DNA of 64,000 bases from Flavisolibacter nicotianae (GCF_003628535.1 NZ_RBCI01000010.1:1-64000); one strand, 5' to 3'; shown: positions 1 to 10,296, counted from the stretch's first letter. Notes: generated by a model not told the origin, from the letters alone. Numbers and translations: made by a program.

Positions 1-1
1 G

Positions 2-124
2 GCCGGCTACTCGCACTCCATCGCCAACATCATGACCACCGCCGCCGCCCACACGGGATTGAAGGCCACCTTCGATGAAAAAACACAAGAAGTCATGGTC
101 GGTGGAAAAGTGTTCAAATATTAA
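2..124 (+). CDS. C-terminal fragment, probable Gfo/Idh/MocA-family oxidoreductase
   Basis: Only the last 40 codons and the TAA stop are in the window; the gene starts upstream. The visible tail has an alanine/threonine-rich helix (AGYSHSIANIMTTAA) followed by a TFDEKTQEVM stretch. This resembles the C-terminus of secreted NAD(P)-dependent Gfo/Idh/MocA sugar oxidoreductases that are frequent in Bacteroidota, where a helix precedes a short 'TFDxxT' strand. No catalytic or nucleotide-binding residue lies in this piece, so the family call is an inference from the tail alone. Confidence 0.4.
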   Translation, partial: AGYSHSIANIMTTAAAHTGLKATFDEKTQEVMVGGKVFKY

Positions 125-418
125 ATCGCAAAAAGGAGTGGTCAGTGGTGAACGAGACTTCAGGCTGATCACTCTTTCTTCATAATAAACAGTACTGATC
201 TGACAGCCTGCGTCATGTGCCGCAGCCTGGATCAGAACTAAAAAAAGATCATCATACAAAGACATTTGCCTGTAACCGGTTTTGCCTGCCGGAGAACGCT
301 GTTCCCCACTCATTTTTAAACAAACGTTTCCATTCAAAAGAGATGAATGAAGTTCTTTCTCTTATCTAATTATTTATCAAAATTCCACACGTTCAAATTT
401 GATCAAAACTAAAATGTT
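125..418 (+). promoter_or_regulatory. Upstream region of the SusC/SusD operon
   Basis: This 294-base gap has no gene. It holds a broken hairpin at 195-235 (arms CTGATC/GATCAG and CTGCG/CGCAG), which could end the upstream transcript. It also holds the 8-bp palindrome AAACGTTT at 322-329, the kind of core LacI-family regulators bind, and the 10-bp palindrome TCAAATTTGA at 393-402, just 17 bases before the susC start codon. These palindromes are candidate operators only. No clear -33/-7 promoter pair could be assigned. Confidence 0.35.
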
Positions 419-3400
419 ATGAAAAATTTCTTGCGCTTCCGAAAGCGAGATTTTACCCGGGATAAGTATGCCCAGGAACAGCCAAGAAGCCTTGGTTTTC
501 TGCTGGTTTTCTTTTTAGCGCTTTGCCTGCCGTTTGGGTTATTGGCGCAGGTTTCGTCCATGACTGTTTCCGGTCAGATCACCGATATGGCAAACAGCCC
601 GCTTTCCGGCGCCAGCGTTGTTTTAAAGGGAACCAAACGAGGTGTCACCACCAACAATGAAGGAAAGTTTACGATGCCCCAGGTGCCCGGCAACGGTGTG
701 CTCGTCATCAGTTACAGTGGCTATACCTCCCAGGAAGTTGCGGTCAATGGGCGATCGTCGATAAACATCAGCCTGGAAGGAGGGACGTCCAATATGAACG
801 AGGTGGTGGTGATTGGCTATGGCCAGGCACGAAAGAAAGACCTCACGGGGTCGATCACCCAAATCCGCCCCGACAAAATTGCGGATGAAAACCCAAAGAC
901 GGTGCAGGATCTTCTTCGCGGAACGCCTGGATTGAGCGTGGGCTTCGACCCTTCGGCAAAAGGAGGGGGTACCATCCGCATTCGCGGGCAGCGTTCGGTG
1001 TATACGGATGGCGGACACAACGACCCGCTGATCATCCTGGATGGCACCATCTTCTACGGAGAATTATCGGAAGTCAATCCCGATGATATTGAGCAGATCG
1101 ATGTGCTCAAAGACGCTTCGGCTGCGGCCATTTACGGAGCGAAATCGGCTAATGGTGTTTTGATCATCACCACCAAAAAAGGGAAAAAAGGCAAGCCAAA
1201 GATCAACCTGACGTCCAATCTCGGTATTTCTACCATGGCGAGCAATCGTAAGGTTTTCGGGCCGGAAGGCTACATGCAATACCGGCAGGATTGGTACAAG
1301 GCTCCAACGTACGGAATCAATCCGGCGACCGGTAAGTACGAAGCCTATCAAACGCCTGTTTCGGCGACGCAAAATAAAAACCTGCCCGGCTTCTACGACA
1401 GGCCGACAGACGAAAACCTGGCCCAATATGGGATTACCGTTGACCAATGGAAAGCCTATACGGCTGCCACAAACGGTACGGCTTCTGCGGAGGAAATCTG
1501 GGCCAAGCGACTGCTGCTGCAGGCAACGTCTTTGACGAATTTTTTGAATGGCCAGACCTTCGATTGGTACAACCAGAGCTTTCAAACGGGCATCAGCCAG
1601 GATCACAACATCAGCGTGTCGGGAGCCACCGACCAGTTGAATTATTACATGTCACTCGGTTACCTGTCGAATGAAGGGGTGGCCCGGGGCAACACCTACA
1701 GTGCCGTTCGTTCAAACCTGAAACTGGATGCCAAAATCACCAAATGGCTGGACATCGGTGCGAACATCAATTTCCAAAACCGTACGGACGGTGACCTTGC
1801 CGTGGATTGGGGAGCGCAAATCTTACGCAACTCTCCCTATGCCGCGTACAAGGACGCCAACGGAAACCTGACGGTTCACCCGATGGGTGATGGTTCGGTC
1901 GCCAACTACGGTTACAATTACGCGTTTAACCGCCAGTACCTCGACCTGGACAAAGGCTACATGGTACTGAACACCATCCTGAACGCCAAAGTGAAACTGC
2001 CGTTCAATATCACCTATTCCTTCAATGCGTCGCCGCGTTACCAGTTCTTCCACGACCGTTACTGGGAATCCTCGCAGCATCCCGACTGGAAGGGAACCAA
2101 CGGGCTGGTGAACCGCGAACAAACCCAGCGTTTCGACTGGTCGCTGAACAATACCATCAACTGGGAACAGACCTTTGCCCGCAAGCACCGTGTAAATGTT
2201 ACCCTTGTGCAGGAGTCGGAAAAACGGCAACGCTGGCAGGATAGAATTGAAGCCCGCAACATTCTGCCGAGTGATGTGCTGGGTTTCCACGAAACGTTTT
2301 ACGGGGATAAGAACAAGAGTACGTACAATACCGACGATATTTTGGAAACCGCCGATGGGATGCTGGCCCGCCTGTTCTATGCGTACGACAGCCGCTATAT
2401 GCTGACGACTTCTGTTCGTCGCGATGGCTATTCGGCATTTGGTTCGTCCAATCCGAGGGCCACGTTTTTCTCTGCGGCGCTTGCCTGGACCTTTACCAAC
2501 GAAAAGTTCTTCCACTGGCAACCGTTGAGCACCGGTAAGCTACGTTTGTCGTGGGGACAAAACGGTAACCGGGCACTGGCCAACCCTTACCTGGCGCTGG
2601 CCAACCTGGGTATCGGCGCCGGGGCTACCATGGGTTACCTGGATCCCAGCGGCAACCTGCTGCAGTACCGGTACCTTTTGATGGATCGCCTGGCCAACCC
2701 GGACCTGAGCTGGGAAAAATCAGAAGCCTTCAATGCCGGTCTGGATTTCGGTTTCCTGAACAACCGCATCACCGGAACGTTTGATTACTTCATCACGCCA
2801 ACGGTAGATATGATCATGAACCGGTCACTGCCCGGCTTCTCCGGATTTGGCAGTATCACCACCAACCTGGGTAAAGTGGAGAACAGGGGCTTTGAGCTTT
2901 CGGTGATTTCCCAGAACATCCGCCAAAAGAATTTCAACTGGAATACCACCTTCGGTTTTTCGAAATACAAAAACACGATCAAGCATCTTTACTACGATTA
3001 TGTTGATGTGCTGGATGCGCAGGGAAATGTGATTGGATCAAAAGAAAGAGATGACGTTGGCAATGGCTGGTTTATTGGGCAGCCCATCGGTGTGATCTGG
3101 GATTACCGGGTTACCGGCATCTGGCAGCCCAACGAAGCGGCAGAAGCCGCCAAGTATGGCCAACGTCCAGGCGATCCGAAGGTGGCCAATAACAATACCG
3201 CCAACGATGTGAAAAATCCCAACGGCACCATTACACCCGTGTATGATAACAACGACAAAGAATTCCTGGGTCAGACCAATCCGCCCATCATGTGGTCGCT
3301 CAGAAACGAGTTCAATTATAAAAACCTGGACTTCTCGTTCAATATGTATTCGTATTGGGGACATAAAAGCCTGAGTGGTTCTTACCTGAACCAGGACAAC

Positions 3401-3745
3401 GGCACCTCGCAGGTCACCTACATGCAGAATACGTATGAAAAAACTTATTGGACACCGGAAAATCCAACCAACGAGGTTGCACGGCTGGACTCCAGGGGAC
3501 CGTCAAACCTCAATTCGCCGGGTAAGCTTTACGACCGCTCGTTTATCCGACTGGACAATGTCACGCTTGGCTATGCACCGACGTTAGGCTTTCTTGCCAA
3601 ACGCGGGATCGAAAAACTGAAGCTATACGCCTCCGTGCGCAACGTGGCTGTCTGGAAAAAAGACAAGACCTGGAAATACTGGGATATCGAAACCGGTGGA
3701 CTTGCACCGAGAATCTACACGTTTGGATTGAACGTAAGTTTTTAA
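419..3745 (+). CDS. susC: SusC/RagA-family TonB-dependent outer-membrane transporter
   Basis: TonB-dependent outer-membrane channel that, with its SusD partner, imports oligosaccharides or other polymer fragments. The 1108-residue length is typical. Order of parts: basic N-terminus and signal peptide ending near LLAQ (about residue 44); a CarboxypepD-reg-like domain with GQITD and the VLKGTKRGVTTNNEGKF pattern (about 50-120); the SusC signature NEVVVIGYGQARKKDLTGSI (about 126-145) leading into the plug with RIRGQRS and DPLIILDG; then a long beta-barrel ending in aromatic Phe (GLNVSF). The gene is 12 bases upstream of susD, so the two are almost certainly cotranscribed. The substrate cannot be read from the sequence. 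Confidence 0.96.
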   Translation: MKNFLRFRKRDFTRDKYAQEQPRSLGFLLVFFLALCLPFGLLAQVSSMTVSGQITDMANSPLSGASVVLKGTKRGVTTNNEGKFTMPQVPGNGVLVISYSGYTSQEVAVNGRSSINISLEGGTSNMNEVVVIGYGQARKKDLTGSITQIRPDKIADENPKTVQDLLRGTPGLSVGFDPSAKGGGTIRIRGQRSVYTDGGHNDPLIILDGTIFYGELSEVNPDDIEQIDVLKDASAAAIYGAKSANGVLIITTKKGKKGKPKINLTSNLGISTMASNRKVFGPEGYMQYRQDWYKAPTYGINPATGKYEAYQTPVSATQNKNLPGFYDRPTDENLAQYGITVDQWKAYTAATNGTASAEEIWAKRLLLQATSLTNFLNGQTFDWYNQSFQTGISQDHNISVSGATDQLNYYMSLGYLSNEGVARGNTYSAVRSNLKLDAKITKWLDIGANINFQNRTDGDLAVDWGAQILRNSPYAAYKDANGNLTVHPMGDGSVANYGYNYAFNRQYLDLDKGYMVLNTILNAKVKLPFNITYSFNASPRYQFFHDRYWESSQHPDWKGTNGLVNREQTQRFDWSLNNTINWEQTFARKHRVNVTLVQESEKRQRWQDRIEARNILPSDVLGFHETFYGDKNKSTYNTDDILETADGMLARLFYAYDSRYMLTTSVRRDGYSAFGSSNPRATFFSAALAWTFTNEKFFHWQPLSTGKLRLSWGQNGNRALANPYLALANLGIGAGATMGYLDPSGNLLQYRYLLMDRLANPDLSWEKSEAFNAGLDFGFLNNRITGTFDYFITPTVDMIMNRSLPGFSGFGSITTNLGKVENRGFELSVISQNIRQKNFNWNTTFGFSKYKNTIKHLYYDYVDVLDAQGNVIGSKERDDVGNGWFIGQPIGVIWDYRVTGIWQPNEAAEAAKYGQRPGDPKVANNNTANDVKNPNGTITPVYDNNDKEFLGQTNPPIMWSLRNEFNYKNLDFSFNMYSYWGHKSLSGSYLNQDNGTSQVTYMQNTYEKTYWTPENPTNEVARLDSRGPSNLNSPGKLYDRSFIRLDNVTLGYAPTLGFLAKRGIEKLKLYASVRNVAVWKKDKTWKYWDIETGGLAPRIYTFGLNVSF

Positions 3746-3757
3746 AGAAAAAGAGTC

Positions 3758-5695
3758 ATGAAAAAATATTATTCTAAGCATAGAACCTCTCCTCTATCAC
3801 TCACTTTCCTGCTTTTGGCGGGAATGGCAATGAGCTTTTCGAGCTGTAAAAAAGATTTTTTGAAACCAGAGCCGCAATCGTTTTTCGAGCCCGACGCCAC
3901 CTTTTCAACGAAGAGCGGCCTGGATGCGGCAATGGCTATTTGCGATCGCCACCTGCGGGGGTACTGGACGAATACGTCCTCGCAGGACATTGGTCTTCCG
4001 ATCAATTCGGAATACATGTTTTCTGACGTGGCGGTGGCCGGTAAAACCGATGATGGTGCCATATTCGCGGATATTGCCACCCGGTTGTCGCCCACCAGTT
4101 TGCCGGAACAACTGGGTCATTTTTGGACAGAGACCTATAACGGGGTCAAATATGCGAATACCATTCTTCGGTACGTTGGGTCGGTAGACGGACTGGACGA
4201 GGCCACGAAGAACCAATACCGGGGCCGGGCCCTCTTTCACCGGGCCTTCCGGTACATGGCGCTTTGTTTTCAGTTCAAAGACGTGCCCCTGGTCACGAAA
4301 ATCCTTGAATCCCCGAAAGTGAATTATCGCACCACCAGGCGTGAAGCGATTTTGCAGAAAATGACGGAGGATATGGAGCAGGCGGTGCAATGGGTGCCCG
4401 ACCAGTCACAAATGAATATGGTTGGATTGGTGAACAAAGGCGCCTGCCGCCAATTGCTGATCAAATGTTACCTGGCAACAGGACAATTCGAGAAAGCGAT
4501 CAAACAAGCCGATACCCTGATCAACCTCTCGGGCTACTCCCTGATGACAAATAATTTCGGAACCTTCATCAGCCCTTACGCAGGAACCTGGCCGATTACC
4601 CGCAACGTAGTTTGGGACCTGCACCGCCCCGAAAACAAAGCCATCGGTGCGAATAAGGAAACCATCCTGGTCATGATCAACCGGAACAATACCGATATGG
4701 GGGTCAAGATGAACTCCATGCGTAACTGGCTTCCCTTCCTGGACAATGGTTCTACCAAAGCTCCCGATGGGAAACAGGCTGTTCGGTTTTACCCGACGTC
4801 AAATGCAAGCTTTCGGGCACAATACGATTACGTTCATGCCATTGGCCGCGGGATTGCCCATATCCGCCCGACTTACTTTGCCCAAAAATCCGTGTGGTAT
4901 GTAAACGGTGTGGATGACCAGGGCGATCTGCGCCACAACAGCGCAGTCGGCAACTGGGCACGTATGGACTCCATCAAGTACAATGATCCCAGCAGCACGG
5001 CGTGGTTTGGCAAAAACCTTCGCCTTTACAGTGCTTCCGGTGCCCTTTTGTGTACTGATACCGTTCGCAACTGGTTCGACTGGCCCCATTACAAGTATTA
5101 CATCGAAGACCCGACTGAAACTCAAAACCCCAATGAAGCGAACCACCGCGGTGGTGCTGGCGACTGGTATTGTTACCGCCTGGCGGAAACCTACCTGCTG
5201 CGTGCCGAAGCCAAATATTATAGCGGCGATATTGCCGGTGCAACGGCCGATGTAAACGTGGTCAGACAGCGTGCAAAATGTGCCCAACTGTTCACAACCG
5301 TAACGATCGGCGACATCATGGATGAGCGTGCCCGCGAACTGAACATGGAAGAATGGCGGTTTACTGAGCTTAGCCGCGTTTCGTATTGTCTTGCCCTAAG
5401 CGGCAAATCCGATGAGTGGGGCAATACCTATTCAGTAGACAACCTGTCTGAAAACAGTTACTGGTTCCAGCGCATCCAGCATTACAGCGATTTTTACAAC
5501 AAGGGAAGAGTAACGGTGAAAAACCGTTCCTATACCATGGCGCCGCACAATATCAACTGGCCGATCCCCCAGTCCGCTATCGACGCCAATAGTGGAGCCC
5601 GCATCCATCAAAATCCGGGTTACAGTGGTTACGATGCCGGCACAGCGATGTGGGAAAAATGGCAGGATGCCGTAGCCGACGAAGACACGCATTAA
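3758..5695 (+). CDS. susD: RagB/SusD-family nutrient-uptake outer-membrane lipoprotein
   Basis: Surface-exposed glycan-binding lipoprotein that forms the lid of the SusC channel. It has a lipoprotein signal with the lipobox cysteine at residue 30 (SFSSC, then KKDFLKPEPQ), the standard 'CKKDFL' start of SusD proteins. TPR-like helical segments (RALFHRAFRYMALCFQFKDVPLV) and the closing WPIPQSAIDAN...NPGY segment are characteristic. At 645 residues it is somewhat longer than an average SusD. It directly follows susC and is followed by a strong hairpin, so the pair is a two-gene transcript. Neighbouring genes do not reveal the ligand; the glutaminase-like relic downstream may have belonged to the same locus. 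Confidence 0.95.
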   Translation: MKKYYSKHRTSPLSLTFLLLAGMAMSFSSCKKDFLKPEPQSFFEPDATFSTKSGLDAAMAICDRHLRGYWTNTSSQDIGLPINSEYMFSDVAVAGKTDDGAIFADIATRLSPTSLPEQLGHFWTETYNGVKYANTILRYVGSVDGLDEATKNQYRGRALFHRAFRYMALCFQFKDVPLVTKILESPKVNYRTTRREAILQKMTEDMEQAVQWVPDQSQMNMVGLVNKGACRQLLIKCYLATGQFEKAIKQADTLINLSGYSLMTNNFGTFISPYAGTWPITRNVVWDLHRPENKAIGANKETILVMINRNNTDMGVKMNSMRNWLPFLDNGSTKAPDGKQAVRFYPTSNASFRAQYDYVHAIGRGIAHIRPTYFAQKSVWYVNGVDDQGDLRHNSAVGNWARMDSIKYNDPSSTAWFGKNLRLYSASGALLCTDTVRNWFDWPHYKYYIEDPTETQNPNEANHRGGAGDWYCYRLAETYLLRAEAKYYSGDIAGATADVNVVRQRAKCAQLFTTVTIGDIMDERARELNMEEWRFTELSRVSYCLALSGKSDEWGNTYSVDNLSENSYWFQRIQHYSDFYNKGRVTVKNRSYTMAPHNINWPIPQSAIDANSGARIHQNPGYSGYDAGTAMWEKWQDAVADEDTH

Positions 5696-5718
5696 AGCGC
5701 AGATCTTTCTAACATATA

Positions 5719-5767
5719 GCAATCGGGAAAGGCCGGAAGAACTTTTCTTCCGGCCTTTCCCGATTGC
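5719..5767 (+). terminator. Perfect 22-bp hairpin after susD
   Basis: Positions 5719-5740 and 5746-5767 are exact inverted complements (22 bp) around a 5-base loop (ACTTT). The hairpin begins 24 bases after the susD stop codon. No long T-run follows, but the right arm carries CTTTCC. The strength and position make it the likely end of the susCD transcript. Confidence 0.75.
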
Positions 5768-5946
5768 CTGCTGGCGGCCCGGTAATGCGATAATTTGTTG
5801 CAATGCATCTGTTCTTTGTTTTCAACGTTTTTCCCCGCTGCCTATTCTTTGCCGGGCAGAAAGACCCAGCCGTCATTGCAGTATTACAATGACTTAAAAC
5901 CACCGCCAGCGACAAAATGATCAAACGAACAAACAGCAAACCGACC

Positions 5947-6377
5947 ATGACAAAACTTTGTCCCCAATTCTTGACCCTTTGGCTTTTAGGAATTTTCTTT
6001 CCGGCCAATGCCCAGGTAAAACGGGCACTGGCTTACCCGCTGATCACGCACAATCCTTATTCCAGTATCAGGTCCAACACCGATGAACTGGCGGCCCCCT
6101 CGACCCGCCACTGGACAGGAAAAGTCCAGTCGCTCATGGGTTGGATCAACGTGGATGGCAACGTGTATCGCTTTTTAGGAAAAGACCCAGATCGTTACCG
6201 GCCCATTGCACCGACGTCCGATCTCGAGTCCTACACGGTACGCTACACCGAACTCCCCCACCCGGGTGCCGCTGAGCGACTGGCACGAGACAACCAACGG
6301 ACGACAGGTAGGCTTCCAGGCAAGAAGTGGTGGGCGGTTATTTCACCAAACTGCTCGAGCAAAAACAAAAAAAATAG
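5947..6377 (+). pseudogene. Collapsed DUF5127/DUF4965 (glutaminase-family) secreted protein
   Basis: The 5' part encodes a good signal peptide (MTKLCPQFLTLWLLGIFFPANAQ) and about 90 residues typical of the N-terminus of secreted glutaminase-like DUF5127/DUF4965 proteins: AYPLITHNPYSSIRS, RHWTGKVQSLMGWINVDG, VYRFLG. Similarity ends near position 6255. In another frame at 6312-6377 a short piece reads [16 protein letters not shown] then TAG, which looks like such a protein's C-terminal end. The normal family length is several hundred residues more, so most of the gene seems deleted, with a frame change at the junction. An in-frame ATG also lies at 5917, but 5947 gives the better signal peptide. 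The C-terminal match is from memory of the family and is less secure than the N-terminal one. Confidence 0.7.
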
Positions 6378-6585
6378 ACGGAGAGGACGCAAGGTGCAGC
6401 TCACACCAGCTTGGACGGTTTGCGGCAGGTTGCCTGCGAAGGAGAACAGAGGGAGAAAGGCTGCCCGCCACAGAATGCATTTCCCTTTTTTGGGGTCATC
6501 AATTGATACAAAAACCTCCGGCTTGCTCATCCGGTTGTAACATTGTAAAACCTGTTTATTTTTTTTGTAGAAATAAGAATACGCA

Positions 6586-8940
6586 ATGTCTTTTCGTTTA
6601 AGCCTAACATTTATTCCTTCTAACAAGTTCAGCCTTTCGACCTATGGAAAACTGTTTCCGGTCGTTTGTGCGATCTTCTTCCTGGTAGCCTGCCATTCCG
6701 GCGAGCAAAGAACCGATCAGGCTTCTGTGGATACCGCAGCGATTAAAAATTCCATCGCGAATGCACCGGTCCTTTCCCCGGAAGAGTCCATCAAAAAGAT
6801 GCGAATGGAAGAGGGCTTTGCCATAAAGCTGGTGGCGGCAGAACCGCTGGTCAATTCACCGGTTGCGATGACCTTTGATGAAAAAGGGCGCATCTGGGTT
6901 TGTGAAATGCAAAGCTATATGCCGGATACGTCGGGCACAGGTGAAGAGCAGCCAACCGGTACGATCGCTATCCTCGAAGACACGAACAAAGACGGCGTTA
7001 TGGACAGCCGGAAAGTCTTCCTGGACCACCTGGTTTTACCAAGGGCTTTGAGCCTGATCGAAAACGGGCTGCTGGTTGCCGAACCGCCCAATCTTTGGTT
7101 TGTTGAAAACAACAACGATCAACCCGGCCGGAAAACACTGGTGGATTCAACCTATGCAGCCGGCGGCAATCCCGAGCACCAGGCCAATGGGTTGTTTCGC
7201 GGTCTGGACAATTGGATTTACAGCGCCAACTGCACGAAGCGTTACCGAAAACAAGGTGCAAAGTGGCTGGTTGAACGGACACATTCCAGAGGCCAATGGG
7301 GGATCTCGCAGGATAATGATGGCCGGCTGTTTTACAACAACAACTCCGAGAATTTATTGGGTGATTATTACCTGCCGGGTTTTGGAGCGACCAATCCGGC
7401 TCAAAAAAACATCGCCGGGTTTGAAGAAAAAATTATCCCCGATAACCGGGTTTATCCCATCCGGCCTACACCGGGTGTGAACAGGGGGTATATGAAGGGT
7501 GTGCTGGATGACAGCCTGCGACTACGAAATTTTACGGCGGCCTCCGGGCCAGTCATCTACCGGGGCGGCCTGTTTGGCAATGATCACCAGTTGAATGCTT
7601 TTGTTGGGGAACCGGCCGCGAACCTGATCAAGCGAAACATCTTAGACGAAAGTGGGTTTCGGGTAACCGGCAAGCAGGCCTATGAAAAGAAAGAGTTTTT
7701 GGCCAGCCTGGACGAACGCTTCCGCCCTGTGACCTTGTACAACGGGCCTGATGGCGCCCTGTATATTGTCGATATGTACCGGGGCATCATCCAGCACGAA
7801 ACCTATTTGACAGACTATCTCAAAGGCGAGATCAAAAGCCGAAAACTGACACAACCGCTGAATTGCGGAAGAATTTACAAAATCGTACCGAAGGGGAAGG
7901 CTATTGCCGCAACAAACGTTCTGCCCTCCAATCCCGACAGCCTTGCCCTGCTGCTCAACCATCCGAATGGATGGCTGAGGGACAAAGCACAGCAGTTCAT
8001 CGTGGACAACAAGCTGACGCAGTTGGCTCCTTTGCTCAGGCAAAATTTGCGGCAGGTAAACAATGCGGTTCTGGTCAATCATTCCTTATGGACATTGGAA
8101 GGATTGGGCTTACTGCAGGAGGAAGATATCTTCCCGCTCCTGCAGCAGGCAAACCGCCAGCTTCGTGTGCAGGCCCTCGGTGCCATGGCATCTCTGATCA
8201 GCAACGGGAAGATGCACAAAACCGGCCTTCCCGTTCTGAAACAGCTTGCCGGGCAAAAAGATACGCTGCTGGCGCCATACCTGGCCTTTGTCGCCAATTC
8301 GATAATGCCGTCTAACGGAGTTGCAGCAAATCAGCTTTTGCTTCAATTGGTGCGCCTCTATCCAAACAATATTTATGTTGCCGATGCGGTGATCAGCGCT
8401 ATGAAGGGAAGGGAAGAGGTGTTTGCAAAACAGGTGAAATCAGTGATCGCCGATACAGCAATGGTGATCAATAAACGGTTGGCAACCGTCATCAACAACC
8501 GTAAAAATGCCCAGGGAAAAAACCCAGACATATTGAAAAAAACCTTTCCCAAAGGATATCAGCTTTTCAATGCAGTCTGCCAGACCTGTCATGGTGAGGA
8601 CGGCAACGGGATCAAATCACTTGCCCCGCCACTCAACAAATCAGAATGGGTGGTAGGCAGCAAGAACAGGCTTATTCCGATTGTTCTGTATGGATTGACC
8701 GGGCCTATAAAAGTGAACGACAAAGTGTATAAGGCACCGGAGATCAACGGCGAAATGCCGGGGATTGGGAATAATAAGAGTTTCACGGATGAGGACATCG
8801 CACAGGTGCTCAGTTTCATCCGCTCTTCGTGGAGCAACAAAGCCGGGGAGATCAAGCCGGCAGAAGTCATGGAAATTAGAAAGAAGTACGCCGGCAGGCA
8901 AGCTGTATTGACTCAAGCGGAGCTGGACAGGCTGAAATAG
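6586..8940 (+). CDS. PVC-type membrane-bound dehydrogenase domain lipoprotein with C-terminal cytochrome c
   Basis: A 784-residue lipoprotein with lipobox LVAC (Cys36). Residues about 65-420 form a propeller of the type called 'PVC-type/membrane-bound dehydrogenase' ([47 protein letters not shown]). About 440-640 are helical repeats resembling HEAT repeats. A mono-heme cytochrome c domain has CQTCH at 665-669 and a likely Met ligand in the GEMPGI segment. It presumably oxidises an unknown substrate at the cell surface or periplasm and passes electrons to its own heme. It stands alone between the relic and RNase D; no partner oxidase is visible. Confidence 0.85.
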   Translation: MSFRLSLTFIPSNKFSLSTYGKLFPVVCAIFFLVACHSGEQRTDQASVDTAAIKNSIANAPVLSPEESIKKMRMEEGFAIKLVAAEPLVNSPVAMTFDEKGRIWVCEMQSYMPDTSGTGEEQPTGTIAILEDTNKDGVMDSRKVFLDHLVLPRALSLIENGLLVAEPPNLWFVENNNDQPGRKTLVDSTYAAGGNPEHQANGLFRGLDNWIYSANCTKRYRKQGAKWLVERTHSRGQWGISQDNDGRLFYNNNSENLLGDYYLPGFGATNPAQKNIAGFEEKIIPDNRVYPIRPTPGVNRGYMKGVLDDSLRLRNFTAASGPVIYRGGLFGNDHQLNAFVGEPAANLIKRNILDESGFRVTGKQAYEKKEFLASLDERFRPVTLYNGPDGALYIVDMYRGIIQHETYLTDYLKGEIKSRKLTQPLNCGRIYKIVPKGKAIAATNVLPSNPDSLALLLNHPNGWLRDKAQQFIVDNKLTQLAPLLRQNLRQVNNAVLVNHSLWTLEGLGLLQEEDIFPLLQQANRQLRVQALGAMASLISNGKMHKTGLPVLKQLAGQKDTLLAPYLAFVANSIMPSNGVAANQLLLQLVRLYPNNIYVADAVISAMKGREEVFAKQVKSVIADTAMVINKRLATVINNRKNAQGKNPDILKKTFPKGYQLFNAVCQTCHGEDGNGIKSLAPPLNKSEWVVGSKNRLIPIVLYGLTGPIKVNDKVYKAPEINGEMPGIGNNKSFTDEDIAQVLSFIRSSWSNKAGEIKPAEVMEIRKKYAGRQAVLTQAELDRLK

Positions 8941-9034
8941 ATTGTTGGGGAACGGCAGGTTGGCCGGGGTACCCGCTGACGTGCGGCTGATTCAAATTGA
9001 CAACTGAACGTCAAAAAAGAAAGGTGTAAGACCA

Positions 9035-9091
9035 TACCCGGGAAAGCCAAGCCCTCGCAAAGACCCGGGTAAACGGAGAATCTTATTTTTG
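9035..9091 (+). promoter_or_regulatory. Inverted repeat and Bacteroidota-type -7 box before rnd
   Basis: TATTTTTG at 9084-9091 fits the Bacteroidota -7 consensus TAnnTTTG and lies 20 bases before the proposed TTG start of rnd. No convincing -33 TTG was found at the usual distance. Just upstream, TACCCGGG (9035-9042) and CCCGGGTA (9064-9071) form an 8-bp inverted repeat. Its right arm ends 12 bases before the -7 box, so it could be an operator or the end of the preceding transcript. Confidence 0.4.
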
Positions 9092-9111
9092 CATGCTAAA
9101 CTATTTACCTG

Positions 9112-10296
9112 TTGTTTATATCCTCTACCGGAAGTACCCCAGTGCAGTTAATCAACCAGCAGGATACGCTACTGCAAAGCCTGCAGGAACTGGGGCGCTG
9201 CGATACCCTCAGCTTTGACATTGAATTTGATAACAACAGTTATGGTTATGGTGTGACCCTTTGCCTGGTGCAGGTGGCAACGCCCCAGGTCTGTTTTGTG
9301 TTCGATGGATTGAATAGCCTTGACCTCAGCGGACTGTATGCCCTGTTTGAATCGCCAGACATTCAAAAGATCGTGCATGCTCCCGGCGAGGACCTCCGGC
9401 TGCTGCACAGCCTCGGGTGCTTTCCTAAAAACCTGTTTGATACCGAAGTGGCGGCCCGTCTCCTGAATTATGAGCCCACTTCGCTAACCGTATTGCTGCA
9501 GGATAAGCTGAACTTCCGGATGGATAAAAAGCAACAACGGAGCAACTGGCTCCGCCGGCCGCTTTCGCCGGCGCAGGTGCAGTATGCGGCTGAAGACGTG
9601 ATCTGGCTGCACCCGCTGAAAGCCATCTTGGAAGCCGAGGCCGCGGAACGGGCTCTTCTGCCCTTTGTTCGAGAAGAGCAGGAGATGCTAAGCACCATCG
9701 TTTACCCGGCACCAGCCAAAACAAATTTTTTGAAGCCGTCTGACCTGTATACCCTGAGTCCGCGGGAGCAATACATTGCCAATGAGCTGTTCCGCTATCG
9801 CGATGAGTTGGCCCGGTACATGAACCGGCCGGCTTACCAGGTAATGAGCGAAGAACTGGTTAGAGACCTGGCTACCGGCACCCGCCAGCCGGAAAGCATT
9901 TTACGGGAACCGGGGGTGCATCCCCGGTTCAAAAACAGCCGCTTTACCACCCAACTCCTGAAGCAGCTGGAACAGGCCGGAAGAGCAGCTACCGCCCAAA
10001 ACCTTTCTCCCCAAAAACAACACCGGCCGAAACCGACACCTGCCCAACAGGCAGCCATGCGAAAAGCTGCAGAGGACCGGGAAAAAATATTTGTCCCCAT
10101 CAAGCAGGCATTGGAGCAGCAATATGGGAGCCATGCCGCCAAATTCATACTTAGTAATAAAATGGTGAATAGCCTGGTGAATGGTGTCATCACCCTGCAG
10201 GAATTGCCCTCCTACCGGCAGGCGCTGATCCGTAACTATGCCGCAGCAGCAGGTATCAACCTGGATCGCTATGCCACCGGGACAGGAATGGGTTGA
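9112..10296 (+). CDS. rnd: Ribonuclease D
   Basis: 3'-5' exoribonuclease for tRNA and structured-RNA 3' ends. The DEDDy exonuclease domain shows D36-x-E38 (SFDIEFD), HAPGED with Asp94, and YAAEDV with Tyr158/Asp162. An HRDC nucleic-acid-binding domain follows from about 215 (LSPREQYIANELFRYRDELARYMNRPAYQVM). The length of 394 residues is normal. The reading frame has no ATG before the exonuclease motif and is closed by a stop at 9097, so TTG at 9112 is the best start. The nearby ATG at 9093 is in another frame. The gene stands alone. Confidence 0.93.
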   Translation: MFISSTGSTPVQLINQQDTLLQSLQELGRCDTLSFDIEFDNNSYGYGVTLCLVQVATPQVCFVFDGLNSLDLSGLYALFESPDIQKIVHAPGEDLRLLHSLGCFPKNLFDTEVAARLLNYEPTSLTVLLQDKLNFRMDKKQQRSNWLRRPLSPAQVQYAAEDVIWLHPLKAILEAEAAERALLPFVREEQEMLSTIVYPAPAKTNFLKPSDLYTLSPREQYIANELFRYRDELARYMNRPAYQVMSEELVRDLATGTRQPESILREPGVHPRFKNSRFTTQLLKQLEQAGRAATAQNLSPQKQHRPKPTPAQQAAMRKAAEDREKIFVPIKQALEQQYGSHAAKFILSNKMVNSLVNGVITLQELPSYRQALIRNYAAAAGINLDRYATGTGMG

